Source: TWA4 sp051879195 (GTDB taxonomy: Bacteria > Bacillota > Clostridia > Lachnospirales > Lachnospiraceae). Taken from it: a stretch of DNA of 64,000 nucleotides. The stretch spans positions 1 to 64,000 of the forward strand of contig JBJELO010000293.1 of assembly GCA_051879195.1 (NCBI GenBank), given 5' to 3'. This document shows, one piece after another, positions 9,884 to 17,598 of the stretch; position 1 is the first letter of the stretch; each line of letters opens with the position of its first letter. A model generated the notes under the pieces. It searched no databases. It saw nothing but the letters and a program-made list of their open reading frames with translations, and was not told the DNA's origin. A program made the position numbers and the translations under genes.

Positions 9884-11086
9884 TCACCCACCGGACTCAC
9901 AATCTGCATTGCATGTCATGCTCAGAATCAGAGCAAGAATAATCTGAATCACTTCATTGGTATACGACACGGTCGCATATTCATTAATCAGGAAACACAA
10001 CATCATTACACAAACAAATCCTGCTTTCTTATTTTGCCGAAAAAACCTTTTGAGCACTCTGAGTCCACCTGTTAAGAATGGTATATAATACATCAGAAAA
10101 CCCGGTATTCCCAGACAAACCAGTAACTCCCAGTAATTGTTATGTGCATATACCCCATAAACATTAATCTGTTTAAAATTATGCAATCCTATTCCCAGAA
10201 AGGGATGCTGCAGAAAAACAGTTCGGGCCTGATCAATCATCGCTCCCCTGCTGTAGGTAGATTTATCACCTGTTCCGTAAACCAGATAATCCAGCATTCC
10301 CAATAAACGTTCCCCTATCGTACGGAAAAGAAAATCGACGTGGAAAACCATCCAGATTACTCCAACACAGCAAACTCCAGCAAGGAAAAAATGTAAAAGA
10401 AGGTGCAGCACATCTTCAGACTTAAGTAATATCAGCAAAAACATTCCGACTAAAAGGGTGATAAATGCTTTTTTAGAACCGGTTATCAATGCTACCAGTG
10501 AAAACATCACAATAAGGGCCCCTCTCAAAATACGTTGTCTTTTCTGTCCGAAAAAAAATACAATCATTGCAGAATAGCTGCAGCATACGCCAACCTGATT
10601 TGCATTGATTCCTCTCACTGTAATCCGTTCATCAAATAAAATATTTCCCTTAATCAGATCCGCTAAAGGATAATGGTTTAACACAAAAACAACCAGTATC
10701 AATGTACATCCTACAAACACAAGTAAACCTGATTCAACTCTTTCATAGCTGTCAGTAAGATAAATCACCAGTGCCACAACCAGAAGACTGCTCTGAGCCA
10801 CTGATACCATATACGGCAAAACAACCTCGGGATACAATGCCCATGAAAAAGAACACATACTCCAAAGTAAAAAAAGAACTCTGCTTAGAATAAATTCCAG
10901 GGTCATGTCCAGACGAAGCTGTATGTGATACAGGGAAATCACAATAAACAACAACTGCGTTCCTTCTCTGATCCCATAAAAATTTACAGCCAAAATTGTA
11001 ACAACCATTGTGACAATAAATACCATATCCCATAATGTAAATTGTCGTTTCTGCATTTTCCGTCTCACCCGGCTACTCCTGTGCAT
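9884..11086 (-). CDS. O-antigen ligase/Wzy-type polysaccharide polymerase
   Basis: About 400 residues with roughly ten to twelve hydrophobic segments. The Wzy_C/O-antigen-ligase signature is visible near the C-terminus: HPFLGIGLHNF, then YAHNNYWELLVCLGIPG. In a locus with a Wzz-like chain-length protein (16.1-16.9 kb) this is best read as the polymerase joining lipid-linked repeat units on the outer face of the membrane. It overlaps the end of the GT4 gene by 14 nt. The start is uncertain between ATG 11086 and ATG 11056 (the latter has GGGTGA upstream). Confidence 0.8.
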   Translation of the reverse strand: MHRSSRVRRKMQKRQFTLWDMVFIVTMVVTILAVNFYGIREGTQLLFIVISLYHIQLRLDMTLEFILSRVLFLLWSMCSFSWALYPEVVLPYMVSVAQSSLLVVALVIYLTDSYERVESGLLVFVGCTLILVVFVLNHYPLADLIKGNILFDERITVRGINANQVGVCCSYSAMIVFFFGQKRQRILRGALIVMFSLVALITGSKKAFITLLVGMFLLILLKSEDVLHLLLHFFLAGVCCVGVIWMVFHVDFLFRTIGERLLGMLDYLVYGTGDKSTYSRGAMIDQARTVFLQHPFLGIGLHNFKQINVYGVYAHNNYWELLVCLGIPGFLMYYIPFLTGGLRVLKRFFRQNKKAGFVCVMMLCFLINEYATVSYTNEVIQIILALILSMTCNADCESGG

Positions 11087-12236
11087 ATTCCTTATTGCGC
11101 ATATCTATCCATTCGATAATCTTATCTGCCCTTCCTTTCAACGTAAACATTCTGCTCTTTTCCAAAGCCCTGAGCCTCATCTGCCTGCGTTGATCAGGGT
11201 TATGATATAGCTCACGAACTGCATTCTGTATTTCATCTATTGAATCAGGATTAATCATAACTGCATAATCCTGATTTAAGATGTCATAATTAAATTCGCA
11301 ATCAGACGATACTACAGGAATTCCACATGCAATCGCTTCCAGAACTGCATTGCAGCATCCCTCGTTCTGTGTCGGTAAAACAAATACATCAGAAGCACTT
11401 AAAAAGAATGGGATTTCTTCTGGTGAAACAATTCCGCAATAAGATACATGATCACCGGACGGTTTCAATTTTCCTTTTCCCGCATAAATCGCATGAATCG
11501 GCTCTTCCATTGTCTCCAGAGCTTCACTTAATCTAAGAACTCCTTTTCTATCTGAAAACTGCCCAACAAACGCAACAATGAAATCATTCTGATTCAATCC
11601 GAATTTTTCTCTGGACATCTTTTTGTCTCTGGGATAAAATATATTATCATTGACACCGTTGACAAAAACTTTTACATTTTTATTATCAGCAAGTCCATTT
11701 TTTATCAATTTATTTTTATTGCTGGTTGAAACCGCAACAAAACCTGATATTTCTGAAATTTCTTTTTTTATTGCTTTCAGCCCGAATCCGTGAAGCGACC
11801 AGTCAGAACTTTCTCCATAAGCAATGTATGCAGGTTTGTGATAATAACGTCCCAGTCTGCATGCGCAAATCCCGGCAACACAAATAAAATGCCCATAAAA
11901 GACTTCAGTATCTATGCTGTATTTTTCAATCATATTTTTCGCAGCAAGATACATCTGATCTGCAGATAGATGGCTTAATCTCACTGGTCCAATTTTCTTT
12001 TCCCCGAAGTAAAAAAAACGTGGCCTGTATACAGTCAGCCGATTTCCTTTTGAGGTTAATTCTATCTGCTTTTCCGGCAACAGGCGAAATGCCTTATCAT
12101 ACACGGGAACCGGCGAGATAACATGTACATCAATTCCTTTATCTGCCATCTCCCATGCAAGTTTCTGTACAAAAACATGAACTGCAGGGGTAACGCTGCA
12201 GGGATATCTTTGCGAAATAATACATATACTTTCCAT
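11073..12236 (-). CDS. Glycosyltransferase family 4
   Basis: 387 residues of GT-B fold. The N-terminal acceptor half starts ICIISQRYPCSVTPAVHVFVQKLAWEM; the C-terminal half has the GT4 donor site (FVGQFSDRKGVLRLSEAL, then SASDVFVLPTQNEGCCNAVLEAIACGIPVV, with the usual E-x7-E spacing). It would add a sugar from a nucleotide donor to the growing lipid-linked exopolysaccharide unit at the cytoplasmic face. Sugar specificity cannot be read. It sits 6 nt from the pyruvyl transferase and is part of the same operon. Confidence 0.9.
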   Translation of the reverse strand: MESICIISQRYPCSVTPAVHVFVQKLAWEMADKGIDVHVISPVPVYDKAFRLLPEKQIELTSKGNRLTVYRPRFFYFGEKKIGPVRLSHLSADQMYLAAKNMIEKYSIDTEVFYGHFICVAGICACRLGRYYHKPAYIAYGESSDWSLHGFGLKAIKKEISEISGFVAVSTSNKNKLIKNGLADNKNVKVFVNGVNDNIFYPRDKKMSREKFGLNQNDFIVAFVGQFSDRKGVLRLSEALETMEEPIHAIYAGKGKLKPSGDHVSYCGIVSPEEIPFFLSASDVFVLPTQNEGCCNAVLEAIACGIPVVSSDCEFNYDILNQDYAVMINPDSIDEIQNAVRELYHNPDQRRQMRLRALEKSRMFTLKGRADKIIEWIDMRNKEYAQE

Positions 12237-12242
12237 AAAATC

Positions 12243-13076
12243 CTATCCCTCCGCAAAAGGAAAAACTTTTATCAGTTCTTTCTTTTTCTGATCAACTGCA
12301 TCACTTGAAATCTCATACCGATCATACACCTGATACAGAGAGGTGATTTTTTCACATTCCCAGTCTATAAATTTGTGCTTCAAACCAAAGGCAGAATAAT
12401 AATCATCAAATTTAAATCCGTCTCCCAACAGTGTATCAGTTACGTGAATATGAATATTAGGGATACCCATGCTGTCTGCAATAATCAGTCCATGTAAACT
12501 GCTTGAAATAATACATTCACATTGACCGATTTCAGTAATTACATCCAAAGGCTCTTTTTTTACATCAATACACACCGAACCTGAAAACTGGTCACATAAT
12601 TTCCTAAAGGCAGGATGTTCCTGCTCTTTATAATGTGGTATAATTCCTACATTATATTTTTTCCTGATCGTCTTATCCACTGTGAGTGATGCAAGCAACC
12701 CGCCATCTCCCGTTGGAATATCAAGTTTTTTTCCGGTCAGCTGCTGAACAATCGCTTTACTTAATTCACCTCTGACCGCCTGAAATGTAATTTTTTCACG
12801 ATAGAGACCTGACAGTTTTTTTTTATTTTCAATGAACCCTGTGCTCCAGATATAAGTTTCCGGAAACAGAATACCCGTACATTTTTCAGCCATTGCAATA
12901 TATTTCTTGTCACTAAGCATAAAATGCCCTAAACCACTTCCAATACCACTGAGTTCACAGGTAAGGGGAGTACATCGAACAATTTCATATCCAAAAACTC
13001 TTTTCATAATCAGGCGATTTAATTTATCACCCATATTGTTCACATTCGCATAATATACTCTTAACTTGTGCCTCAT
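12243..13076 (-). CDS. Polysaccharide pyruvyl transferase family protein
   Basis: 277 residues. It opens VYYANVNNMGDKLNRLIM, typical of the PS_pyruv_trans family (normally G-NxGD near the start), and ends with the conserved SSSLHGLIIADSMGIP motif with a histidine-glycine pair. Members transfer pyruvate from phosphoenolpyruvate to sugars, giving acidic ketals on exopolysaccharide or secondary cell-wall polymers. The ATG overlaps the stop of the preceding glycosyltransferase subunit by 4 nt, implying translational coupling. The ketal position on the sugar is unknown. Confidence 0.8.
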   Translation of the reverse strand: MRHKLRVYYANVNNMGDKLNRLIMKRVFGYEIVRCTPLTCELSGIGSGLGHFMLSDKKYIAMAEKCTGILFPETYIWSTGFIENKKKLSGLYREKITFQAVRGELSKAIVQQLTGKKLDIPTGDGGLLASLTVDKTIRKKYNVGIIPHYKEQEHPAFRKLCDQFSGSVCIDVKKEPLDVITEIGQCECIISSSLHGLIIADSMGIPNIHIHVTDTLLGDGFKFDDYYSAFGLKHKFIDWECEKITSLYQVYDRYEISSDAVDQKKKELIKVFPFAEG

Positions 13077-13573
13077 TTTTTCTGCCCTTCATTTATCTCA
13101 GATTGAATATAGTCATCAATCAGTTTAATTACATGTGATGGTCTGCTGTATTTTTTCTGTACAGGATGCCTTTTTATCCTAAGAATGCTGTCCCCCAATT
13201 CACCAATATTTCTAACACATATCAAATAACCTGCCTCTTCCAGAGCATTGGATACCTGCAGCTGATGATTATCAATATGCTCACCGTACTGTTTCAATCT
13301 GGGAACCGCAATAACCTGTTTTTCCATTTTTAATGCGCCAATCAGTGCCCCTGTCCCTCCATGAGAAATAATCAGCTCTGCTTCCTGCTGATATTGCTTA
13401 AATGTATCCATATCCAGATATCGCTGATAAGGATATAATTTCGGCAAATAATCCGATTGCCCTATTTGAGCAAAAACTTCTTCTGTAATTTTCCTGCTTT
13501 TTACCAGGGAATCCATCTCGCGAAGCAGACGATTAAATTGATATCCTCTGGAACCAACACAAACAAAAATCAA
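13073..13573 (-). CDS. Glycosyltransferase catalytic subunit, Alg13/PssE-like (TTG start)
   Basis: 166 residues, resembling the C-terminal (donor-binding) half of split GT28 enzymes: MIFVCVGSRGYQFNRLLREMDSL and the nucleotide-binding ISHGGTGALIGALKMEKQVIAVPR. It pairs with the gene immediately upstream, which supplies the membrane-anchored Alg14/PssD half; in related systems the two form one beta-glycosyltransferase. The start is TTG at 13571-13573, overlapping the upstream TGA stop, with a good SD (GGAGG) 9 nt before it. The rare start codon and overlap suggest translational coupling to keep the subunits balanced. Confidence 0.85.
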   Translation of the reverse strand: MIFVCVGSRGYQFNRLLREMDSLVKSRKITEEVFAQIGQSDYLPKLYPYQRYLDMDTFKQYQQEAELIISHGGTGALIGALKMEKQVIAVPRLKQYGEHIDNHQLQVSNALEEAGYLICVRNIGELGDSILRIKRHPVQKKYSRPSHVIKLIDDYIQSEINEGQKK

Positions 13574-14040
13574 TAGATACTACCTCCAAATTTCCCCCGC
13601 GGATAAATTTTTTTCAGTTCTTCCCACTGATAAATAAACAGATCCGCAAATTTATATGCCATTTTCCCTGCTCTTGAACCATCTTTTACGCGGGCATAAG
13701 TTTCGATATATATAAATTTTTTCCCAGTCAAACGGGCTAATATTGCAAACGGAACAGAAATCAGAGTTCCCGTCGTGATAACAAAATCAGGTTTTTCACA
13801 AATCCAGATTTTCAAAGCCAGAAGCTGCATCCAGATCAATTTAAGAAATACTGTTTTCTCATTAGAACCGGTGACGGGGAGATAATAATCCGCATCGCTT
13901 TTAAAATCTGTTTTTTCAGTAACCCAAAAGCCACTGTATTTCTCCATAAGCGGTGTCAATTGCTTCAACTGTTCATAATGTCCGCCCGAACAGGAAACCA
14001 TGCACAGCTTAATTTCTTTGTTTTTCTTTCGCTCTTTCAT
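13570..14040 (-). CDS. Glycosyltransferase membrane subunit, Alg14/PssD-like
   Basis: About 156 residues. LCMVSCSGGHYEQLKQLTPLMEKY is the Alg14/PssD glycine-rich motif; DFVITTGTLISVPFAILARLTGKKFIYIETYARV is the conserved membrane-associated core. It recruits the catalytic partner encoded by the next gene to the membrane-bound acceptor. ATG 14040 is chosen because AGAAGG precedes it by 6 nt; a longer reading would overlap the upstream sugar transferase by 23 nt. Together the pair probably adds the second sugar of the repeat unit. Confidence 0.85.
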   Translation of the reverse strand: MKERKKNKEIKLCMVSCSGGHYEQLKQLTPLMEKYSGFWVTEKTDFKSDADYYLPVTGSNEKTVFLKLIWMQLLALKIWICEKPDFVITTGTLISVPFAILARLTGKKFIYIETYARVKDGSRAGKMAYKFADLFIYQWEELKKIYPRGKFGGSIY

Positions 14041-14050
14041 AATCAACCTT

Positions 14051-15427
14051 CTATCTGTGATGTGATCTGGCAATAACCCTGTTCATATGCTCCGATGCCT
14101 GAATGCTGAATCCTTCTGTACTTTCTTTTTTTAAACAGACTTTCAGAGTTAATAATATCAGCTTAATATCCAGAGATAACGACCAGTTCTCTATATACAT
14201 CAAGTCCATGCACAGTTTGTCGTACGGGGAAGTATTATATTTTCCGTAAATCTGTGCATAACCTGTAAGACCACCTTTCATCTTACTCCGCAACTTAAAT
14301 TCAGGAATTTCTTTAATATACTGCTCAACATGCTCAATACGCTCCGGACGTGGACCGACAATACTCATATCTCCTTTTATAATATTGAACAGCTGAGGAA
14401 GTTCATCGATTCTTACAGCCCGTATAAAACGTCCTGTTTTTGTAATTCGCGGGTCTCCTTCAACAGTTGGAAAAATCCCCATTTTCTCAGCATCTATTTT
14501 CATACTTCTGAATTTGATAATTTTAAAAACTCTGTGGTTTTCTGTACATCGCTCCTGAGTGAAAAATATCGGCCCTCCATCTTCCAGTTTTATAGCAGCA
14601 GCTACAACTATAAAGACCGGAAGCAAAACAATCAGTGCTGTGATACTGAAAACGATATCAAATACTCTCTTTAGAATTAGTTTATTTCCTAAATGAATTG
14701 TGCTGTCATACATAAACATGGGAGTATCAACCAGATGGATAATCCGGGAATTTCTCACAGAAATATCAGGGATTTCAGGCACAAGATAAATTCGTTTGTC
14801 TATTTCAAGGCAATAGCGAATCATTTTTTTTCTGTTTTCTTCCGAAACCCTGCAAAACATCACGCCGTCAGACAGATCTGCATATTTTTTGAAACATCCA
14901 AACTCAATATTTTCATCTAATATTTTCAAAATTTGAAATTTCATTTTCCTAACAGCTATTTTTTCTGAAAATGTATTTTCTTCACCAGTATTATTTATGA
15001 TCAGGACTTTTCTCGGAACATTAAAACGGTAATATAATTTGTTCATAGTTACCGCCCATATACAAACAAACACAATTTGCCCGAATATATAAATACACCA
15101 TGCCCGCGATACAATAAATCTTCTGCAGTACACCGAGCATATAATCCATGCGGAACAGTCAGAAAAAAGCAACGATAACAGATGGGCGATAACAATTTCC
15201 GAAATCGCATATGTACCTGATTTGAATCCCATGTATAAACGCGCAAAACTCTCATATATCAAGAAGCACACAATTGTCAGCGCAAAACTGTACAACCTGT
15301 TCTGATTTTCAACAGCATCCTTAGAAATCACCAAATAAAATATACGATAAAAAAAGAATCCATTAAAAAATCTCAACAGAAGATTTCCAATAAACATAAC
15401 CCTCTTTTTAATCAGATTATTGCTCAT
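14051..15427 (-). CDS. Initiating sugar-phosphate transferase (polyprenyl glycosylphosphotransferase)
   Basis: About 458 residues. Four hydrophobic segments lie in the N-terminal half and a fifth (~IVFSITALIVLLPVFIVVAAAIKLEDGGPIFF) introduces the bacterial sugar transferase domain. Catalytic-region motifs are visible: KIIKFRSM, then RIDELPQLFNIIKGDMSIVGPRPE. The enzyme transfers a sugar-1-phosphate to undecaprenyl phosphate and so starts repeat-unit synthesis. The start is uncertain: ATG 15427 has a distant AGAAGG; an upstream ATG at 15475 would overlap cpsD by 38 nt. Confidence 0.88.
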   Translation of the reverse strand: MSNNLIKKRVMFIGNLLLRFFNGFFFYRIFYLVISKDAVENQNRLYSFALTIVCFLIYESFARLYMGFKSGTYAISEIVIAHLLSLLFSDCSAWIICSVYCRRFIVSRAWCIYIFGQIVFVCIWAVTMNKLYYRFNVPRKVLIINNTGEENTFSEKIAVRKMKFQILKILDENIEFGCFKKYADLSDGVMFCRVSEENRKKMIRYCLEIDKRIYLVPEIPDISVRNSRIIHLVDTPMFMYDSTIHLGNKLILKRVFDIVFSITALIVLLPVFIVVAAAIKLEDGGPIFFTQERCTENHRVFKIIKFRSMKIDAEKMGIFPTVEGDPRITKTGRFIRAVRIDELPQLFNIIKGDMSIVGPRPERIEHVEQYIKEIPEFKLRSKMKGGLTGYAQIYGKYNTSPYDKLCMDLMYIENWSLSLDIKLILLTLKVCLKKESTEGFSIQASEHMNRVIARSHHR

Positions 15428-15437
15428 ATTGTTGAAA

Positions 15438-16127
15438 TTACCTTCTCTTAGCTTTTGAATCATAGTAGTATCCATAATATTTTCCGTAATATTTATCCGT
15501 TTTTATTCCTATTTTATTTAATACAAATCCCATGATACTGCAATTAACCTGTTCCAGCTGTTCAACTGCTCTCCTGACAATATCAGAATTATTTTTTCCT
15601 GCTTCAACAACCATAATCACACCATCACAATACCCGGCAACAATTGCACTGTCTGCAATATTCCCTACAGGTGATGTATCTATTAAAATATAATCATAAT
15701 TTTCCCTGCATTCTTTTAAAAGTCTTTTCATTCTTCCATTACCAAGGAGTTCTGATGGATTTGGTGGGAATTTACCTGAAAAAATAATATCCAGATACTT
15801 CACATTTGTAGTCTGTATAATATCAGTTTCATCTTTCTTTCCAGCCAGATATTCTGACAAACCAACTGCGTTTCTGTCTGGACGAATTCGTTTAAGAAGA
15901 ACAGATTTTCGTATATCAGCATCGATATAAAGAACTTTTTTTTCCTGTTCAGCCAATGAAAGAGCCAGATTAAATGAAACTGATGATTTTCCTTCATTTT
16001 CAGTACAACTTGTAAAACAGATAATTTCTTTATCAGTGCTCCACAAAATATTAGTTCTTAACGTTTTGTATGCTTCTTTTGCAAAATATGTTTTTGCCTG
16101 TATCCCTTCAATATTAATATTTGTCAT
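15438..16127 (-). CDS. cpsD: CpsD/BY-kinase: tyrosine autokinase controlling polysaccharide export
   Basis: 229 residues. Walker A (TSCTENEGKSSVSFNLALSL), Walker A' (VLYIDADIRKS) and Walker B (YDYILIDTSPVG) of bacterial tyrosine kinases are visible. The C-terminus carries a tyrosine cluster (KYYGKYYGYYYDS), the autophosphorylation tail typical of the Firmicute CpsD type. It needs the membrane adaptor CpsC (next gene upstream, 4 nt away) for activity and is dephosphorylated by CpsB. The cpsB-cpsC-cpsD order matches classical capsule loci. Confidence 0.93.
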   Translation of the reverse strand: MTNINIEGIQAKTYFAKEAYKTLRTNILWSTDKEIICFTSCTENEGKSSVSFNLALSLAEQEKKVLYIDADIRKSVLLKRIRPDRNAVGLSEYLAGKKDETDIIQTTNVKYLDIIFSGKFPPNPSELLGNGRMKRLLKECRENYDYILIDTSPVGNIADSAIVAGYCDGVIMVVEAGKNNSDIVRRAVEQLEQVNCSIMGFVLNKIGIKTDKYYGKYYGYYYDSKAKRR

Positions 16128-16131
16128 CTCT

Positions 16132-16857
16132 TTATCTTCCTTTCAGAATTACTCTGAGACTCCCTGACTTCTTCACTGCTATATCACTTGGGATTGATCC
16201 CAATACAGGATAATCAAAATATTCTTTAAACTCTTCAGCTGTATTGATTTTATCGTTCAACAGATTTAAGAGCAGTACACATATCGCACTTAAAGTAAAA
16301 CCGACTACCAGGCCCAGCAGAATATTAATCTTTAAATCAGGGCCCGAAGCCTTTTCAGGCAAATTGGCTTTATCAATAATATTAACCGCCTGAATTTTCA
16401 TAACCTCTTCGATAAGCTTTGACGCCGTTTTACTCACCTCATCCGCAATTTTCTGTGCTTCCTGCGGTGAAAGAGCAGTAACTGTAATTTTAATAATCCG
16501 CGTATCTGACAAAACCGATGCATCTATCATTTCATTCAATTCATCTACGCTTTCATCCAGCTTTAGATTTTTAATCACTGTTTCCATAACAGTGCGGCTT
16601 TTTACAATTTCAATGTAATCTTTTATAAATTGTGAACTGCTTTGATAATCCGTATAAGTTACTTCTGTATCGTTCTGTTGATTTAAACCAAATATTTTTG
16701 TTTCTGACTGATATGTTTCAGGAATAAATACTTTTGTAATTATTCCTGAAACAACTCCACATAATAAACTGCATATTAAAATCAACATCCATCTGCTTTT
16801 AATTATCTGAAGTAAATCCAATAAATTAATTGACTTTTCACGTCTCTCACTAAACAT
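16132..16857 (-). CDS. cpsC: CpsC/Wzz-like chain-length regulator and kinase adaptor
   Basis: 241 residues with two membrane segments flanking an extracellular region: ~28-50 (WMLILICSLLCGVVSGIITK) and ~178-200 (INILLGLVVGFTLSAICVLL). An N-terminal INLLDLLQIIKSRW Wzz motif and a proline-containing region before TM2 are visible. The cytoplasmic tail is the activator of the CpsD kinase in this family. It sets chain length together with the Wzy-like polymerase at 9.9-11.1 kb. Confidence 0.92.
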   Translation of the reverse strand: MFSERREKSINLLDLLQIIKSRWMLILICSLLCGVVSGIITKVFIPETYQSETKIFGLNQQNDTEVTYTDYQSSSQFIKDYIEIVKSRTVMETVIKNLKLDESVDELNEMIDASVLSDTRIIKITVTALSPQEAQKIADEVSKTASKLIEEVMKIQAVNIIDKANLPEKASGPDLKINILLGLVVGFTLSAICVLLLNLLNDKINTAEEFKEYFDYPVLGSIPSDIAVKKSGSLRVILKGR

Positions 16858-16869
16858 TCATCTTTCCCC

Positions 16870-17592
16870 TTACAAAAACCTGTTTTCCAATATACATTTG
16901 GGATTTTTCCGCATTATTTGTTCTGCACAGTCATAACTATATCTTCTTTCGATCATTGCAAAAGCAGTTTTCAAATTCGCAGTTCTCTTGACAGAGTCAT
17001 GTGCATCTGATGCGACAAAATGCAACAGATTTTTAGCCATGAGCTTCTTAACATAGTTGTATCTTTTCCAATTGCCTTTTCCCGATATTGTCTGTACATT
17101 AATCTGAATATAAGCCCCTTGATTGGTCAGCCTCTCCAATTTATTGATATCGCGCAGTACAGCATATCGTTCAACATGAGCCAGAATTACCCAATATCCT
17201 TCGCTTTGAAGCGTTTGAACCGCATTAAACATACGATCATACTCTTCAAACGGTGAAAATTCTAAAAGCAGATATCTTGACTCTGCTAAAGTTTTGATAT
17301 TTCCTTTTTCAATTAACGGTATACACTCCTCAAAATAGTAAAGTTCATTGCCTGAATAAAGCCGGATACCGTATTGTTTTTCAGCAATTTCCTGCACTTT
17401 TAAAAATATTTCATTTTGTTTTTCATAATTGACATAATTTCTGCCAGGATTATAATGCGATGTTGCTATCAGATCAGAGGTTCCGTTAATACAGGCCTGC
17501 TCAAGCATTTTCATCGTCTCATCCATATTTAAAGCGCCATCATCTATCACAGGCAAAATATGGGAATGAATATCAATAAAATTTTCTTCCAT
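16870..17592 (-). CDS. cpsB: CpsB-type PHP-domain protein tyrosine phosphatase
   Basis: 240 residues of the PHP family: the first metal motif is IDIHSHILPVIDDGA and the last is VASDAHD; the intermediate histidine/glutamate ligands are seen as ATSHYNP, SGNELYYFEE and LAHVERY. CpsB removes phosphate from the CpsD tyrosine tail and thus resets the polymerisation cycle. ATG at 17590-17592 is only 7 nt from the stop of the transglutaminase gene, so the genes are co-transcribed. Confidence 0.93.
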   Translation of the reverse strand: MEENFIDIHSHILPVIDDGALNMDETMKMLEQACINGTSDLIATSHYNPGRNYVNYEKQNEIFLKVQEIAEKQYGIRLYSGNELYYFEECIPLIEKGNIKTLAESRYLLLEFSPFEEYDRMFNAVQTLQSEGYWVILAHVERYAVLRDINKLERLTNQGAYIQINVQTISGKGNWKRYNYVKKLMAKNLLHFVASDAHDSVKRTANLKTAFAMIERRYSYDCAEQIMRKNPKCILENRFL

Positions 17593-17598
17593 AATATT